Below, in pieces: positions 23,521 through 31,579 of a stretch of DNA of 36,746 nt (positions are counted from its first letter, which is position 1; each line of letters opens with the position of its first letter). A model generated the notes under the pieces. That model was not told the DNA's origin. It saw only the letters and a list, made by a program, of their open reading frames with translations, and searched no databases. The stretch lies in NCBI GenBank assembly GCA_903889655.1, contig CAISYL010000247.1, positions 1 through 36,746 on the forward strand, written 5' to 3'. Both the position numbers and the translations under genes were made by a program. The DNA is from an uncultured Alphaproteobacteria bacterium. Lineage in GTDB: Bacteria; Pseudomonadota; Alphaproteobacteria; Parvibaculales; Parvibaculaceae.

Positions 23521-25524
23521 TCAGGCTCCGCTCGCCGCTTTTTCGATTTCGATAATGAGTGTGTTCGCTGGCACCTGATCGCCTTCGGCGACGTTCACCG
23601 CGGTTACCTTGCCGTTCACCGTCGCGTTGATCTCGTGTTCCATCTTCATGGCCTCGAGAACGACGAGCGGTTGCCCCTCGTTGACGACATGACCGACGGC
23701 GACGTGAAGACGAAGGATCTTGCCATGCATGGGCGCGAGAACGCTGCCGCTCGAGGCGGCCTCGTCGGCGCCGGCAGCTTTCAGCAGAAGATTATCGAAG
23801 AGAAAGTTCCGGCCGTCGACCGCCAGATGCAGCCTGCCATTGTCGGCGGCGAAGAAGCGGACCGTCTTCTGCACATTGTCGATCAGCACCCGCGCCACGC
23901 CTTGTTGGTCGTTCAACATCTCGATCGTGTGGGTGTCGATTTTCCCTTCGACGCGATAGGTCTCGCGGCCCAATGCGCTGACGCGGAAGTCGGCTGGCGT
24001 CTCTTCATCCAGCATGTAGGAGAAACGGCTCACGAGGTGGCCGGCGCTCGCCCAGTCGCGAAGCTGCGGCGTCAAGGCGACGGCCCCGGCGGCGAGGCGA
24101 TCCCGGGCGGAGCGGAACTGAAGCACGGCCGCGATCGCGGCTTGCGCGCGGGAGGGCCGAACCTTCTTCGGCGCGGCCTCATCGAAGTTCTCAGGCAGAA
24201 AAGTCGTCGTCGCTTCGCCGGCGGCGAAGCGGGGATGCGCGAGGATGGCGACGAGGAAATCCTTGTTGGTAACGGGGCCGAAAATGGCGGTCTCTTCCAG
24301 CGCGCGGATGAGGCGGCGGCGCGCCTCGTCACGGTCATGGCCCCAGGCGATCACCTTGGCGATCATCGGGTCGTAGAAAGGCGAAATCTCCTGACCTTCA
24401 CGAAGTCCGTGGTCGATGCGAATGCCATCGCCCGTTGCGGGTTGCCAGACATCGACGCGTCCGCTCGCGGGCAGGAAATTGTTGGAAGGATCTTCCGCAT
24501 AGAGGCGCACTTCGATGGCGTGGCCGGTCAGCGTTACATCTTTTTGACCGAGGGGCAGGGGTTCGCCGCGGGCAACGCGGAGCTGGAGCGCGACGAGATC
24601 GAGCCCGGTGATGAGCTCCGTCACAGGATGCTCGACCTGAAGCCGGGTGTTCATTTCGAGAAAATAGAAAGCGCCCCTGCTGTCGAGCAGGAATTCGACC
24701 GTGCCAGCGCCTTCGTAGCCGATGCTGCGCGCCGCTTCGACGGCGGCGGCACCCATGCGTTCGCGCAGCTCCGGCGTCATCACCGGGCAGGGCGCTTCCT
24801 CGACCACTTTCTGATGCCGGCGCTGCACGGAGCAGTCGCGCTCCCCCAGATGGATGACGTTGCCATGCGCATCGCCGAAGACCTGTATCTCGACATGACG
24901 CGGCTGCTGAACGGCCTTTTCGAGAATGAGTTCGTCCGATCCGAAAGCATTGAGCGCCTCGGAGCGCGCGGAAGCGAGGGCCGCGACGAGTTGATCCTTC
25001 TTCTCGACGAGGCGCATGCCGCGTCCTCCGCCGCCGGCGGCCGCCTTCACCATGACGGGGAACTCGATCTTGTCCGCCGCCGCGACGAACGCCGCATCCG
25101 CCTGATCCTTGCCCTCATAGCCGGGAACGCAGGGGACGCCCGCTTCGATCATGCGGCGCTTGGCCTCGGCCTTGTTGCCCATCAGGTGGATGGCATCCGC
25201 CGACGGACCGATGAAGGCGAGGCCGGCCTCGGCACAGGCGCGCGCGAAATTGGCATTCTCGGAAAGGAAGCCATAGCCCGGATGCACCGCGTCCGCGCCC
25301 GTCGCGGTCGCCGCTTTCAGCAGCCGTTCCGGATCGAGATAGGAGGAGGCGACGGGAGCAGGGCCGATCAGCACCGCCTCGTCGGCGAGCGACACATGGG
25401 GCGCGCCTGCGTCTGCCTCGGAATAGACAGCGACGGTGCGGTAGCCCAGGGCGCGCGCGGAGCGGATGATGCGCACCGCGATCTCGCCGCGATTGGCCAC
25501 CAGAATCTTGCTGAAGTCTTTCAT
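23521..25524 (-). CDS. Acyl-CoA carboxylase alpha subunit (biotin carboxylase + BCCP), AtuF-like
   Basis: A 667-residue biotin-dependent carboxylase subunit. The biotin carboxylase domain (about 1-445) starts FSKILVANRGEIAVRIIRSA and includes HPGYGFLSENANFA, the Gly-rich VKAAAGGGGRGMRLV ATP-grasp loop and EMNTRLQVEHPVTEL. A linker (BT) domain follows, then a C-terminal biotinyl domain in which EAMKMEHEI makes Lys627 the biotinylated residue. It would carboxylate biotin with bicarbonate and ATP and hand it to the beta subunit encoded two genes upstream. Geranyl-CoA and methylcrotonyl-CoA carboxylases share this architecture. In-frame ATGs at 25539 and 25536 are alternatives; 25524 gives the usual family N-terminus, whereas 25539 would overlap the hydratase stop by ATGA. 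Confidence 0.94.
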   Translation of the reverse strand: MKDFSKILVANRGEIAVRIIRSARALGYRTVAVYSEADAGAPHVSLADEAVLIGPAPVASSYLDPERLLKAATATGADAVHPGYGFLSENANFARACAEAGLAFIGPSADAIHLMGNKAEAKRRMIEAGVPCVPGYEGKDQADAAFVAAADKIEFPVMVKAAAGGGGRGMRLVEKKDQLVAALASARSEALNAFGSDELILEKAVQQPRHVEIQVFGDAHGNVIHLGERDCSVQRRHQKVVEEAPCPVMTPELRERMGAAAVEAARSIGYEGAGTVEFLLDSRGAFYFLEMNTRLQVEHPVTELITGLDLVALQLRVARGEPLPLGQKDVTLTGHAIEVRLYAEDPSNNFLPASGRVDVWQPATGDGIRIDHGLREGQEISPFYDPMIAKVIAWGHDRDEARRRLIRALEETAIFGPVTNKDFLVAILAHPRFAAGEATTTFLPENFDEAAPKKVRPSRAQAAIAAVLQFRSARDRLAAGAVALTPQLRDWASAGHLVSRFSYMLDEETPADFRVSALGRETYRVEGKIDTHTIEMLNDQQGVARVLIDNVQKTVRFFAADNGRLHLAVDGRNFLFDNLLLKAAGADEAASSGSVLAPMHGKILRLHVAVGHVVNEGQPLVVLEAMKMEHEINATVNGKVTAVNVAEGDQVPANTLIIEIEKAASGA

Positions 25525-25535
25525 CGCGAATCCCA

Positions 25536-26348
25536 TCATTCGGCCGTCACGGCCCAGCGGGCCTTGCGCTTCTCGATGAACGCCGAGACGCCCTCGCGAC
25601 CTTCATCGCTCAGCATGCAACTCGCAAAGCCTTCCGCCGCGAAGTCCAGCGCATCGGTGCGCGGGCGGCGCGTCGCTTCGAAAACGATGGCCTTTGTGAT
25701 GGCGTTGGCACCCGGCGCGCAGTTGGCGATCTGGGCGAGCACATTCTTGCAGATGCGCTCCATGTCCTCCGCGCCGTCGGCGATGAAATGCCCGATGCCG
25801 AGACGTACCGCTTCCTCGCCTTTGAAGCGCGCGCCGGTCAGCATCAGGCGCCGCGCCTGTGTCAGCCCGACGCGTTCGACGACGAAGGGCGCGATCTGCG
25901 CCGGCGGAATGCCAAGGCTCGTTTCGCTCAACTGGAAGCGCGTTTCCTTTTCCACGATGGTGACGTCGCCGACGCAGGCAAGGCCGAGGCCGCCGCCGAC
26001 CGCACCGCCCTCGACCAGCATCACCACGACCTGCGGCTGCTCGTTGATCTTGATCATCAGATCGCCGAAGGACCGGTTGCCCCGCGCGATTTCCTTCGCG
26101 TCGCCGGGGCCCTGCATGCCGGATTTGAATCCCTTGATGTCGCCGCCGGCGCAGAAGACGCCGCCCTTGCCGCGCAGCACCAGCGTGCGGATCGTGCGGT
26201 CGTCGCGCACCGCGTCGAGCACCGCCGCGAGCTCGCCCGTCACTTCGGCGGTCAATGCATTGCGCGCTTCGGGCCGGTTCAGCCAGATACGGAGCACGCT
26301 TTCCTCGCGTTCGAGGATCAGGGCCGTCGTCGTCGGAAGCGTCGTCAT
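25536..26348 (-). CDS. Enoyl-CoA hydratase/isomerase, LiuC/AtuE-like
   Basis: A 270-residue crotonase-fold protein. The oxyanion-hole motifs are GGVFCAGGDIKGF (62-74) and VEGGAVGGGLGLA (112-124). Relative to rat enoyl-CoA hydratase, the second catalytic Glu is retained as Glu142 (QLSETSLGIPPAQIAPFV), while the first is replaced by Gly122 (GGGLGLA instead of GGGCELA). This pattern occurs in LiuC-like methylglutaconyl-CoA hydratases, which fits the operon. After carboxylation of geranyl-CoA or methylcrotonyl-CoA, such a hydratase hydrates the glutaconyl-CoA product. It lies between the two carboxylase subunit genes, with GGGAGAA before the ATG. The physiological substrate (isohexenylglutaconyl versus methylglutaconyl) cannot be decided from sequence. 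Confidence 0.9.
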   Translation of the reverse strand: MTTLPTTTALILEREESVLRIWLNRPEARNALTAEVTGELAAVLDAVRDDRTIRTLVLRGKGGVFCAGGDIKGFKSGMQGPGDAKEIARGNRSFGDLMIKINEQPQVVVMLVEGGAVGGGLGLACVGDVTIVEKETRFQLSETSLGIPPAQIAPFVVERVGLTQARRLMLTGARFKGEEAVRLGIGHFIADGAEDMERICKNVLAQIANCAPGANAITKAIVFEATRRPRTDALDFAAEGFASCMLSDEGREGVSAFIEKRKARWAVTAE

Positions 26349-26365
26349 TTTCTATTCTCCCGAAT

Positions 26366-27988
26366 TCACATGCGCGCAATGCCGAAGCTGTTCGGCCGCA
26401 CCTCGCGGTGCCGCGCCTCCCAGCAGGTCTCGAGCAGGAAGCCCAGCACGCGGCGCGTATCGCGCGGATCGATGAGCCCGTCATCGAGCAGATGGCCCGA
26501 TGTGTAGAAGGCATCCGACTGGCCGTCGAAATGCTGCGTCAGCATGTCTTCCTGCGCCTTGACCTGTGCCTCGTCGAGCGCCGCGCCACGTCGTGCGGCG
26601 CCCGCCTGCATCACTTGCGACATGGTGCGGGCCGCCTGTGCACCACCCATCACGCCGGTCTTGGTGTTCGGCCAGGAGAAGACGAAATCCGGATCGTAGC
26701 CGCGGCCGCACATGCCGTAATTGCCGGCACCGAAGCTCGCGCCGATCATGAAGGTGAGGCGTGGCACGCTGACATTCGTCACCGCCTGGATCATCTTCGA
26801 ACCGTGCTTGATCATGCCGGCGCGCTCATATTGCGTTCCGACGAGATAGCCCGTCGTGTTCTGGAAGAAGACGAGGGGGATCTGCGCCTGATCGCAGAGC
26901 TGCATGAACTGCGCCGCCTTGGTCGCGCCATCGGGATCGATCGGCCCGTTGTTGCCGATGAGACCGAAAGCATGGCCGTAAACTTCGGCCTGTAGGCAAA
27001 CGGTCGAGACGCCATAGGCTGGTTTGAAGTCGAGGATTTCGGAACCGTCGACGACGCGGGCGACGACCTCGCGCACGTCATAGGGCTTCCTGTAGTCGAG
27101 CGGCACGATTCCGGCGAGCTCATCCGGATCGTAATAGGGCTCCGCGAAGCTGGCGGCCGGGCGCACGGGGCAGCGCACATTCCATTGCAGCCGCTCGACC
27201 ACTTCGCGCGCGATCAGCAGCCCATGACCGTCATTCTCCGCAAGATATTCGGCAAGGCCCGAAACGCTCGCATGCATTTCCGCGCCACCGAGATCTTCCT
27301 CGGTCGCGACTTCGCCGGTCGCGGCCTTGAGGAGAGCGGGCCCCGCGAGGAATGCCTTGCCGCGTCCCTTGATCGCGACCACATAGTCGCTGAGGCCCGG
27401 CATATAAGCGCCGCCCGCCGTCGAGGCGCCGTGCAGCACCGTGATAACGGGCACGCCGGCCGCGCTCAACCGCGCGAGATTGGCGAAGAGGCCACCGCCG
27501 CTGATGAACCCCTCGACCGTATATTTCATCAGGTCGGCGCCGGCGCTTTCGACCAGATGGATGAAGGGGAGTTTCTTTGCGAGCGCGATTTCCTGACAGC
27601 GGCGCAGGCGATAGGTTCCGGCCTGCGTCATCGCGCCTGCGTTGATGCCGCTATCGTCGACGAGGATTGCCGCACGTACACCGGCAACAAAGCCGATACC
27701 CGCAATGACGCTTCCGCCGGGAACCGACTTTGCCGGGTCCTTGGTGTCGAGCATGTAACCGGCCATGTTGCCGATCTCGAGGAAGGGCATGCCCGGATCG
27801 AGCAGGCGCGACAGACGTTCGCGCGGCGTCAGCTGGCCGCGCTCGTCGAAGCGGGGCTTGCGCTTTTCCGATTCGAAGACCGCCCGGCCGTTGAGCTCCT
27901 CGAGCTTCGAGGTCAGTTCGAGCATTTCGGCCCGATTGGCCTTAAAGGCGTCCGACATCGTGCTTATTTTCGAAACGAAGCGTGGCAT
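26366..27988 (-). CDS. Acyl-CoA carboxylase beta (carboxyltransferase) subunit, AtuC-like
   Basis: A 540-residue carboxyltransferase of the methylcrotonyl/geranyl-CoA carboxylase lineage. The N-terminal domain has LTPRERLSRLLDPG (53-66), GASTAGGAYMPGLSDYV (187-203) and FLAGPALLKAATGE (213-226). The C-terminal domain contains PLVFFQNTTGYLVG and SFGAGNYGMCGRGYDPDFVFSWPN. It transfers carboxyl from biotin to the gamma carbon of an alpha,beta-unsaturated acyl-CoA. At 164-166 it reads GGG in a segment where methylcrotonyl enzymes carry a Phe; a Gly/Phe exchange in this pocket is the known geranyl/methylcrotonyl selector, which favours geranyl-type substrates here. ATG 27988 has a well-placed GGAGAA. 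The partner alpha gene is two genes downstream. Confidence 0.93.
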   Translation of the reverse strand: MPRFVSKISTMSDAFKANRAEMLELTSKLEELNGRAVFESEKRKPRFDERGQLTPRERLSRLLDPGMPFLEIGNMAGYMLDTKDPAKSVPGGSVIAGIGFVAGVRAAILVDDSGINAGAMTQAGTYRLRRCQEIALAKKLPFIHLVESAGADLMKYTVEGFISGGGLFANLARLSAAGVPVITVLHGASTAGGAYMPGLSDYVVAIKGRGKAFLAGPALLKAATGEVATEEDLGGAEMHASVSGLAEYLAENDGHGLLIAREVVERLQWNVRCPVRPAASFAEPYYDPDELAGIVPLDYRKPYDVREVVARVVDGSEILDFKPAYGVSTVCLQAEVYGHAFGLIGNNGPIDPDGATKAAQFMQLCDQAQIPLVFFQNTTGYLVGTQYERAGMIKHGSKMIQAVTNVSVPRLTFMIGASFGAGNYGMCGRGYDPDFVFSWPNTKTGVMGGAQAARTMSQVMQAGAARRGAALDEAQVKAQEDMLTQHFDGQSDAFYTSGHLLDDGLIDPRDTRRVLGFLLETCWEARHREVRPNSFGIARM

Positions 27989-28003
27989 GCGAACTTCTCC
28001 GGA

Positions 28004-29815
28004 TCAGATGGCAGCTTCGAGATTGTCACGTCTTGCGAGCGACGCCGGCACTTCGATGGGTACTTCCAGCAGCAATTGCGCATAGCCCTTGCCTTGCGGA
28101 TCGTTGCGGAGGCTCGCGACGCCGCCGCCGCCCAGCACATTGTGCAGCAGGAAGTTGAGCGCATGAGGCCCCGGCATCACGAAACGCTCCACATCGCCTT
28201 TGAGAAAATGCGCGAAGCGTTCCGCCACGACCTTCGTCGTCAGCGACCGGCAGATATAGGGAAAGTAGTCCGCCCGGCGGGCGATCACGCCGATATTCGA
28301 TTTGTCGCCCTTGTCGCCGCTGCGGGCCCAGGCAAGCGCGACGAGCGGAACGAACATGAGCCCCGATGTATCTTCGGCCATCGGCGTTTCCGGGCGCGGG
28401 AGAGAGGCAGGATCGAAGCGTTGGCCTTTCGTGTCGGTAAAGCCACTCTTCCCACCGTCGATCTCGACCGAGATCGAAACCTTGTCCTTCGGGATCGCGA
28501 AAGAAAAGAGCCGGGCAACCGGGGTTGGCTTCGGACGCCCGCCGGCAAAGCCGGAAAGACCTGGCGGTGTCGCGAGGCCGAGGCCCGTCGCCTCCTTCAG
28601 CAGGATGCCGATGCCGGTCGCGTCGGGATGTTTCGCCGCGATCTTCACCACGACCTCGCGCGCAACCTCGACGCGGGCGAAGTCGCCGTATTGCGATTCC
28701 GCGCCGATGACCTCGGTGCTGACTTCCGTGAAATCTGGAAGGTTGAGGCTGCGCAGCGTACGGCGCGCGCGCGTATAGACCACTTCGGCAAAGCGTGCGG
28801 CCTTGCGGCTCGCGTCGATGCCGTAAAAGCTCATGGTGAGGCCACCGCGAAAGCCGTCGACATATGTCGCGCAGACCTTGTAGCTGTCGGGCGCGGGATG
28901 GCCCTTCGCGCCGCTGACCAGAACGCGGTCCGGGCCCTGCTGCTCGATCTTCACATTCGAGAAGTCGCAGACGACGTCGGGCAGCATATAGGCCTGCGGA
29001 TCGCCGATCTCGTAAAGCATCTGCTCCGAGACGGTGCCGACATTGACGATGCCGCCGGTGCCTTCGGGCTTCGTGCAGATGAAGCTGCCGTCCGCAGAAA
29101 TCTCGGCGATCGGATAGCCGATATCCTCGAGCCGGTCGATGACGCTTTCCCAGTCGGTGAAATTTCCGCCGGTCGCCTGCGGCCCGCATTCGAGAATGTG
29201 CCCGGCGAGACTGCCGCCCGCGAGCCTGTCGAGATCGGCGGGCGTCCAGCCGAATTCGTGGATGCAGGCGCCGAGCGTCACGGCGCTGTCGACGCAGCGC
29301 CCGGTGATGACGATGTCGGCGCCTTCATCCAGCGCCTTCGCAATGGGGAAGGCGCCGAGATAGGCGTTGATCGAGAGGATATTCGATGGATCGGGAAAGG
29401 CGTCGGCCGAGAACATTTCGGCGAAGCCCTGTTGCGCGAGTTGATCCTTCTGCGCGACCAGATCGTCGCCGGTGACGGCGGCAACCTTCAAATCGAGGCC
29501 GCGGTCGGCGAGCAGCTTGCGGACCGCGGCGGCGCAGGCTTCCGGATTCACGCCGCCGGCGTTGGAAATGATCTTGACCTTCTGGCGTGCAATCTCGGGG
29601 AGGTTGAGCTTCAGCGCCAGTGAGATGAAGTCGGTCGCGTAGCCTGCCTCGGGCTTCTCCGCGCGGGCGCGGGCCATGATCGACATGGTGATTTCGGCGA
29701 GATAGTCATAGACGATATAGTCGAGGCCGCCGCCCGCGAGAAGCTGCGGTGTCGACATGGCGGCATCGCCCCAGAAGCCGCTCGCCCCGCCGATGCGGAT
29801 CGCTTTTTTCGCCAT
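28004..29815 (-). CDS. AtuA family protein (DUF1446), acyclic terpene utilisation-like
   Basis: A 603-residue cytosolic protein with no signal peptide. The large N-terminal AtuA domain (about 5-450) opens with IRIGGASGFWGDAAMS and contains IISNAGGVNPEA, VTGDDL, VITGRCVDSA and the long ECGPQATGGNFTDW stretch. The C-terminal AtuA-like domain (about 490-595) has ALAWARSGDKGDKSNIGVIARR and HNVLGGGGVASLRND. AtuA is required for citronellol/geraniol growth in Pseudomonas, but its biochemical role is unsettled. It is the first gene of an eight-gene operon with carboxylase, hydratase and dehydrogenases, which supports the terpene-like assignment. An AGGAGG-type ribosome binding site precedes the ATG. 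Divergently a TetR gene shares the 180-bp promoter region. The classical atuB, atuG and atuH partners are absent from this window. Confidence 0.92.
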   Translation of the reverse strand: MAKKAIRIGGASGFWGDAAMSTPQLLAGGGLDYIVYDYLAEITMSIMARARAEKPEAGYATDFISLALKLNLPEIARQKVKIISNAGGVNPEACAAAVRKLLADRGLDLKVAAVTGDDLVAQKDQLAQQGFAEMFSADAFPDPSNILSINAYLGAFPIAKALDEGADIVITGRCVDSAVTLGACIHEFGWTPADLDRLAGGSLAGHILECGPQATGGNFTDWESVIDRLEDIGYPIAEISADGSFICTKPEGTGGIVNVGTVSEQMLYEIGDPQAYMLPDVVCDFSNVKIEQQGPDRVLVSGAKGHPAPDSYKVCATYVDGFRGGLTMSFYGIDASRKAARFAEVVYTRARRTLRSLNLPDFTEVSTEVIGAESQYGDFARVEVAREVVVKIAAKHPDATGIGILLKEATGLGLATPPGLSGFAGGRPKPTPVARLFSFAIPKDKVSISVEIDGGKSGFTDTKGQRFDPASLPRPETPMAEDTSGLMFVPLVALAWARSGDKGDKSNIGVIARRADYFPYICRSLTTKVVAERFAHFLKGDVERFVMPGPHALNFLLHNVLGGGGVASLRNDPQGKGYAQLLLEVPIEVPASLARRDNLEAAI

Positions 29816-29995
29816 ATCCTTCGCCTCCTCCTGGCCCGGACGGAAACGATCATGTCTCCTCCGGTCCGGTTGCCTCGCCTTGTTTTCGACGTTTGCAAAC
29901 CGTGCGCACTGTTTTTATTATGGCACCCGACCGCAAACAAGCGAATTTAGAGCCTGGGCGGCGACCGGGGATAAGTCTCCCGAGATTGGACGACC
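29816..29995. promoter_or_regulatory. Divergent atu-like operon / tetR control region
   Basis: A 180-bp divergent gap. The perfect palindrome GTTTGCAAAC lies at 29891-29900. A promoter towards tetR is visible: TTGCAA (29893-29898), 17 bp, then TATTAT (29916-29921). Its -35 box sits inside the palindrome, so a TetR dimer bound there would block it. A minus-strand promoter was not clear, although the palindrome presents TTGCAA on that strand too. A weaker repeat CCGGAC/GTCCGG lies at 29836-29841 and 29864-29869, near the atuA-like ribosome binding site. Confidence 0.6.
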
Positions 29996-30640
29996 ATGCG
30001 CAAGACCGAAACAGCCGAAACTCAGCCGCCGGGTAAACAGGAGACGAAGAGCCTCCGGACGCGAAAAGCCATTTGCGACGCTACGGTAAGCACTCTCGTG
30101 GAGTTCGGTTACGGCGAAACGACATTGGCGCGCGTGGTCGAGAGGGCTGGACTTTCCAATGGGGCGCTACTGCATCATTTCCCGTCGAAAGAACATTTGA
30201 TGACGGCAACGGCGCAATATCTGTTCGGACGAACGCTTCGCCGCCCGAAACGCCGTCTTCCCGACAATGCCGGCGACACGGATGTGATCGCGGCGGATCT
30301 GCGCACCAACTGGTCCTATTACATCAACACGCCACAATATCGCGCGCTTCTGGAAATCCTGATCGCATCGCGCACGGACAAGAACCTGCGCAAGCAGATC
30401 GCGGAGACGCTGCACGATTATCATCGCCGCGCTGTCGACCACATGATGGCGGTTTACGAATCCGCGAGCGACAAGCCGGAAGACGCGGAGCTTCTGCCGG
30501 TGATGAGCAATATCTTCTTCCGTGGGCTGCTCATTCAGGACCAGTATTCGGCCGATCCGAAGACGCAACAGCGTATGGTCGAACGCTGGATCGAGATCGT
30601 CGCGCCATTGCTCAGACCAAAAAGCCGCAAGACGGATTAA
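29996..30640 (+). CDS. TetR/AcrR-family transcriptional regulator
   Basis: A 214-residue TetR-type regulator. The N-terminal helix-turn-helix domain (about 19-65) reads TRKAICDATVSTLVEFGYGE, then TLARVVERAGLSNGALLHHFPSKEHLM, a textbook TetR motif. The helical C-terminal domain would bind the inducer, perhaps a CoA thioester of the pathway. It is divergent from the atu-like operon, as AtuR is in Pseudomonas, and the shared gap has a 10-bp palindrome overlapping its own -35 box. It is therefore probably a self-regulating repressor of the operon. The ATG has only a weak GGA upstream. Its stop lies 21 bp from the convergent response-regulator stop. Confidence 0.92.
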   Translation: MRKTETAETQPPGKQETKSLRTRKAICDATVSTLVEFGYGETTLARVVERAGLSNGALLHHFPSKEHLMTATAQYLFGRTLRRPKRRLPDNAGDTDVIAADLRTNWSYYINTPQYRALLEILIASRTDKNLRKQIAETLHDYHRRAVDHMMAVYESASDKPEDAELLPVMSNIFFRGLLIQDQYSADPKTQQRMVERWIEIVAPLLRPKSRKTD

Positions 30641-30653
30641 TTCCGGCGCGGCT
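30618..30653 (-). terminator. Possible terminator of the response-regulator transcript
   Basis: On the minus strand AGCCGC (30653-30648) and GCGGCT (30628-30623) can pair across a 19-nt loop. A short T-run follows (plus-strand A's at 30619-30623). The element lies just after the response-regulator stop at 30662 and inside the end of the convergent tetR gene. The stem is only 6 bp and the loop long, so this is a weak candidate. Confidence 0.3.
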
Positions 30654-30661
30654 CGTCCCGG

Positions 30662-31579
30662 TCAGCCTGTCGTCAATGCGCGAACGGCGAGGATGGCCGC
30701 GGCTGTGCGGTTTTCGACACTCAGCTTGTTGAATATCTGTTCGAGGTGCTTGTTGACGGTACGCGGACTGAAGCTGAGGATTTCCGCGACGTCGCGATTG
30801 GATTTGCCTTGCGTGATCCAGAGCAGGACTTCGGCCTCGCGGGCAGTCAACTGGAAATGCCGGCGCAGGATGTCCTCTTCGCTCGATGCGGAGCCTTCGC
30901 GGAGCCGGATCAGGTATTCGCCCGGTCTCGATTCGCCGATATAGGACGCATAGATCGAGGCCGTGCCCGAGACATGCAAGAGATGCTTGCTCAGTTTCTG
31001 CTCGAAAATATGGATCAGGGCAGGCGAGATTTTGGTCCGCCAGGCATCGTCGTCTCCGCGGGTCTCGCCCGAGAATTCGGAAACGAGTTTCTCGCTTTCC
31101 GGCGTTCTCCAGAGGATGTGCCCCTGCGCATCGACCGCAATCAACGGAACGCCCGACACATCGAGCGCGACAAGCGCGCTCTGCACGAGACGGGAATTCA
31201 TCAGATGCACCCGGATGCGGGCCAGCAACTCGTCCGGCCTGACAGGCTTCGTTATGTAGTCGACCCCGCCGGCTTCGAAACCTCTGACGACGTGTTCCGT
31301 GTCGGTAAGGCCGGTCATGAAGATGACGGGAATATGCGCCAGGCCGCTTTCACCCTTGATACGACGGCATGTCTCGAAGCCGTCCATTTCCGGCATCACC
31401 GCGTCCATCAGGATGAGATCGGGTGCGATGCGGTTGACGAGCGCGAGCGCGCCGATGCCGTTGCGTGCGACCAAGGCCGTCATGCCTGCATTCTCGAGAA
31501 TGTCGGTGAGGAGGCTCAGCGTCTCCGGTGCGTCGTCGACCGCCAGGACAACGGGCTGAGTGGCGATATCAGACTTCAT
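30662..31579 (-). CDS. Response regulator, receiver plus LuxR-type DNA-binding domain
   Basis: A 305-residue response regulator. The receiver domain (about 10-125) has the acidic pocket VDDAPE (14-19), phospho-acceptor Asp59 (LILMDAVMPEMDG), Thr in MTG and Lys in TKPV. A middle segment (about 135-235; VALDVSGVPLIAVDAQGHILWRTP) resembles a PAS-like fold. The C-terminal LuxR/GerE helix-turn-helix is LTAREAEVLLWITQGKSNRDVAEI, then RTVNKHLEQIFNKL. The start overlaps the stop of the hybrid kinase gene by 11 bp, so it is the cognate regulator. Its likely targets are the divergent porin and urt genes, whose control region contains a dyad suited to a dimeric regulator; that is inference. The PAS-like middle is unusual for simple NarL-type regulators. 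Confidence 0.93.
   Translation of the reverse strand: MKSDIATQPVVLAVDDAPETLSLLTDILENAGMTALVARNGIGALALVNRIAPDLILMDAVMPEMDGFETCRRIKGESGLAHIPVIFMTGLTDTEHVVRGFEAGGVDYITKPVRPDELLARIRVHLMNSRLVQSALVALDVSGVPLIAVDAQGHILWRTPESEKLVSEFSGETRGDDDAWRTKISPALIHIFEQKLSKHLLHVSGTASIYASYIGESRPGEYLIRLREGSASSEEDILRRHFQLTAREAEVLLWITQGKSNRDVAEILSFSPRTVNKHLEQIFNKLSVENRTAAAILAVRALTTG

Noticed and set aside
23635-26475. A 946-codon open frame antisense to the carboxylase and hydratase genes
   Set aside because: It is a by-product of high GC content: it lies opposite two well-supported genes, has no recognisable domain and an Arg/His/Asp-rich composition typical of shadow frames.
29921-29936. Sigma-54-like TGGCAC...GC element before tetR
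   Set aside because: The GG-to-GC distance is one base short of the strict -24/-12 spacing, and TetR genes are rarely sigma-54 dependent.
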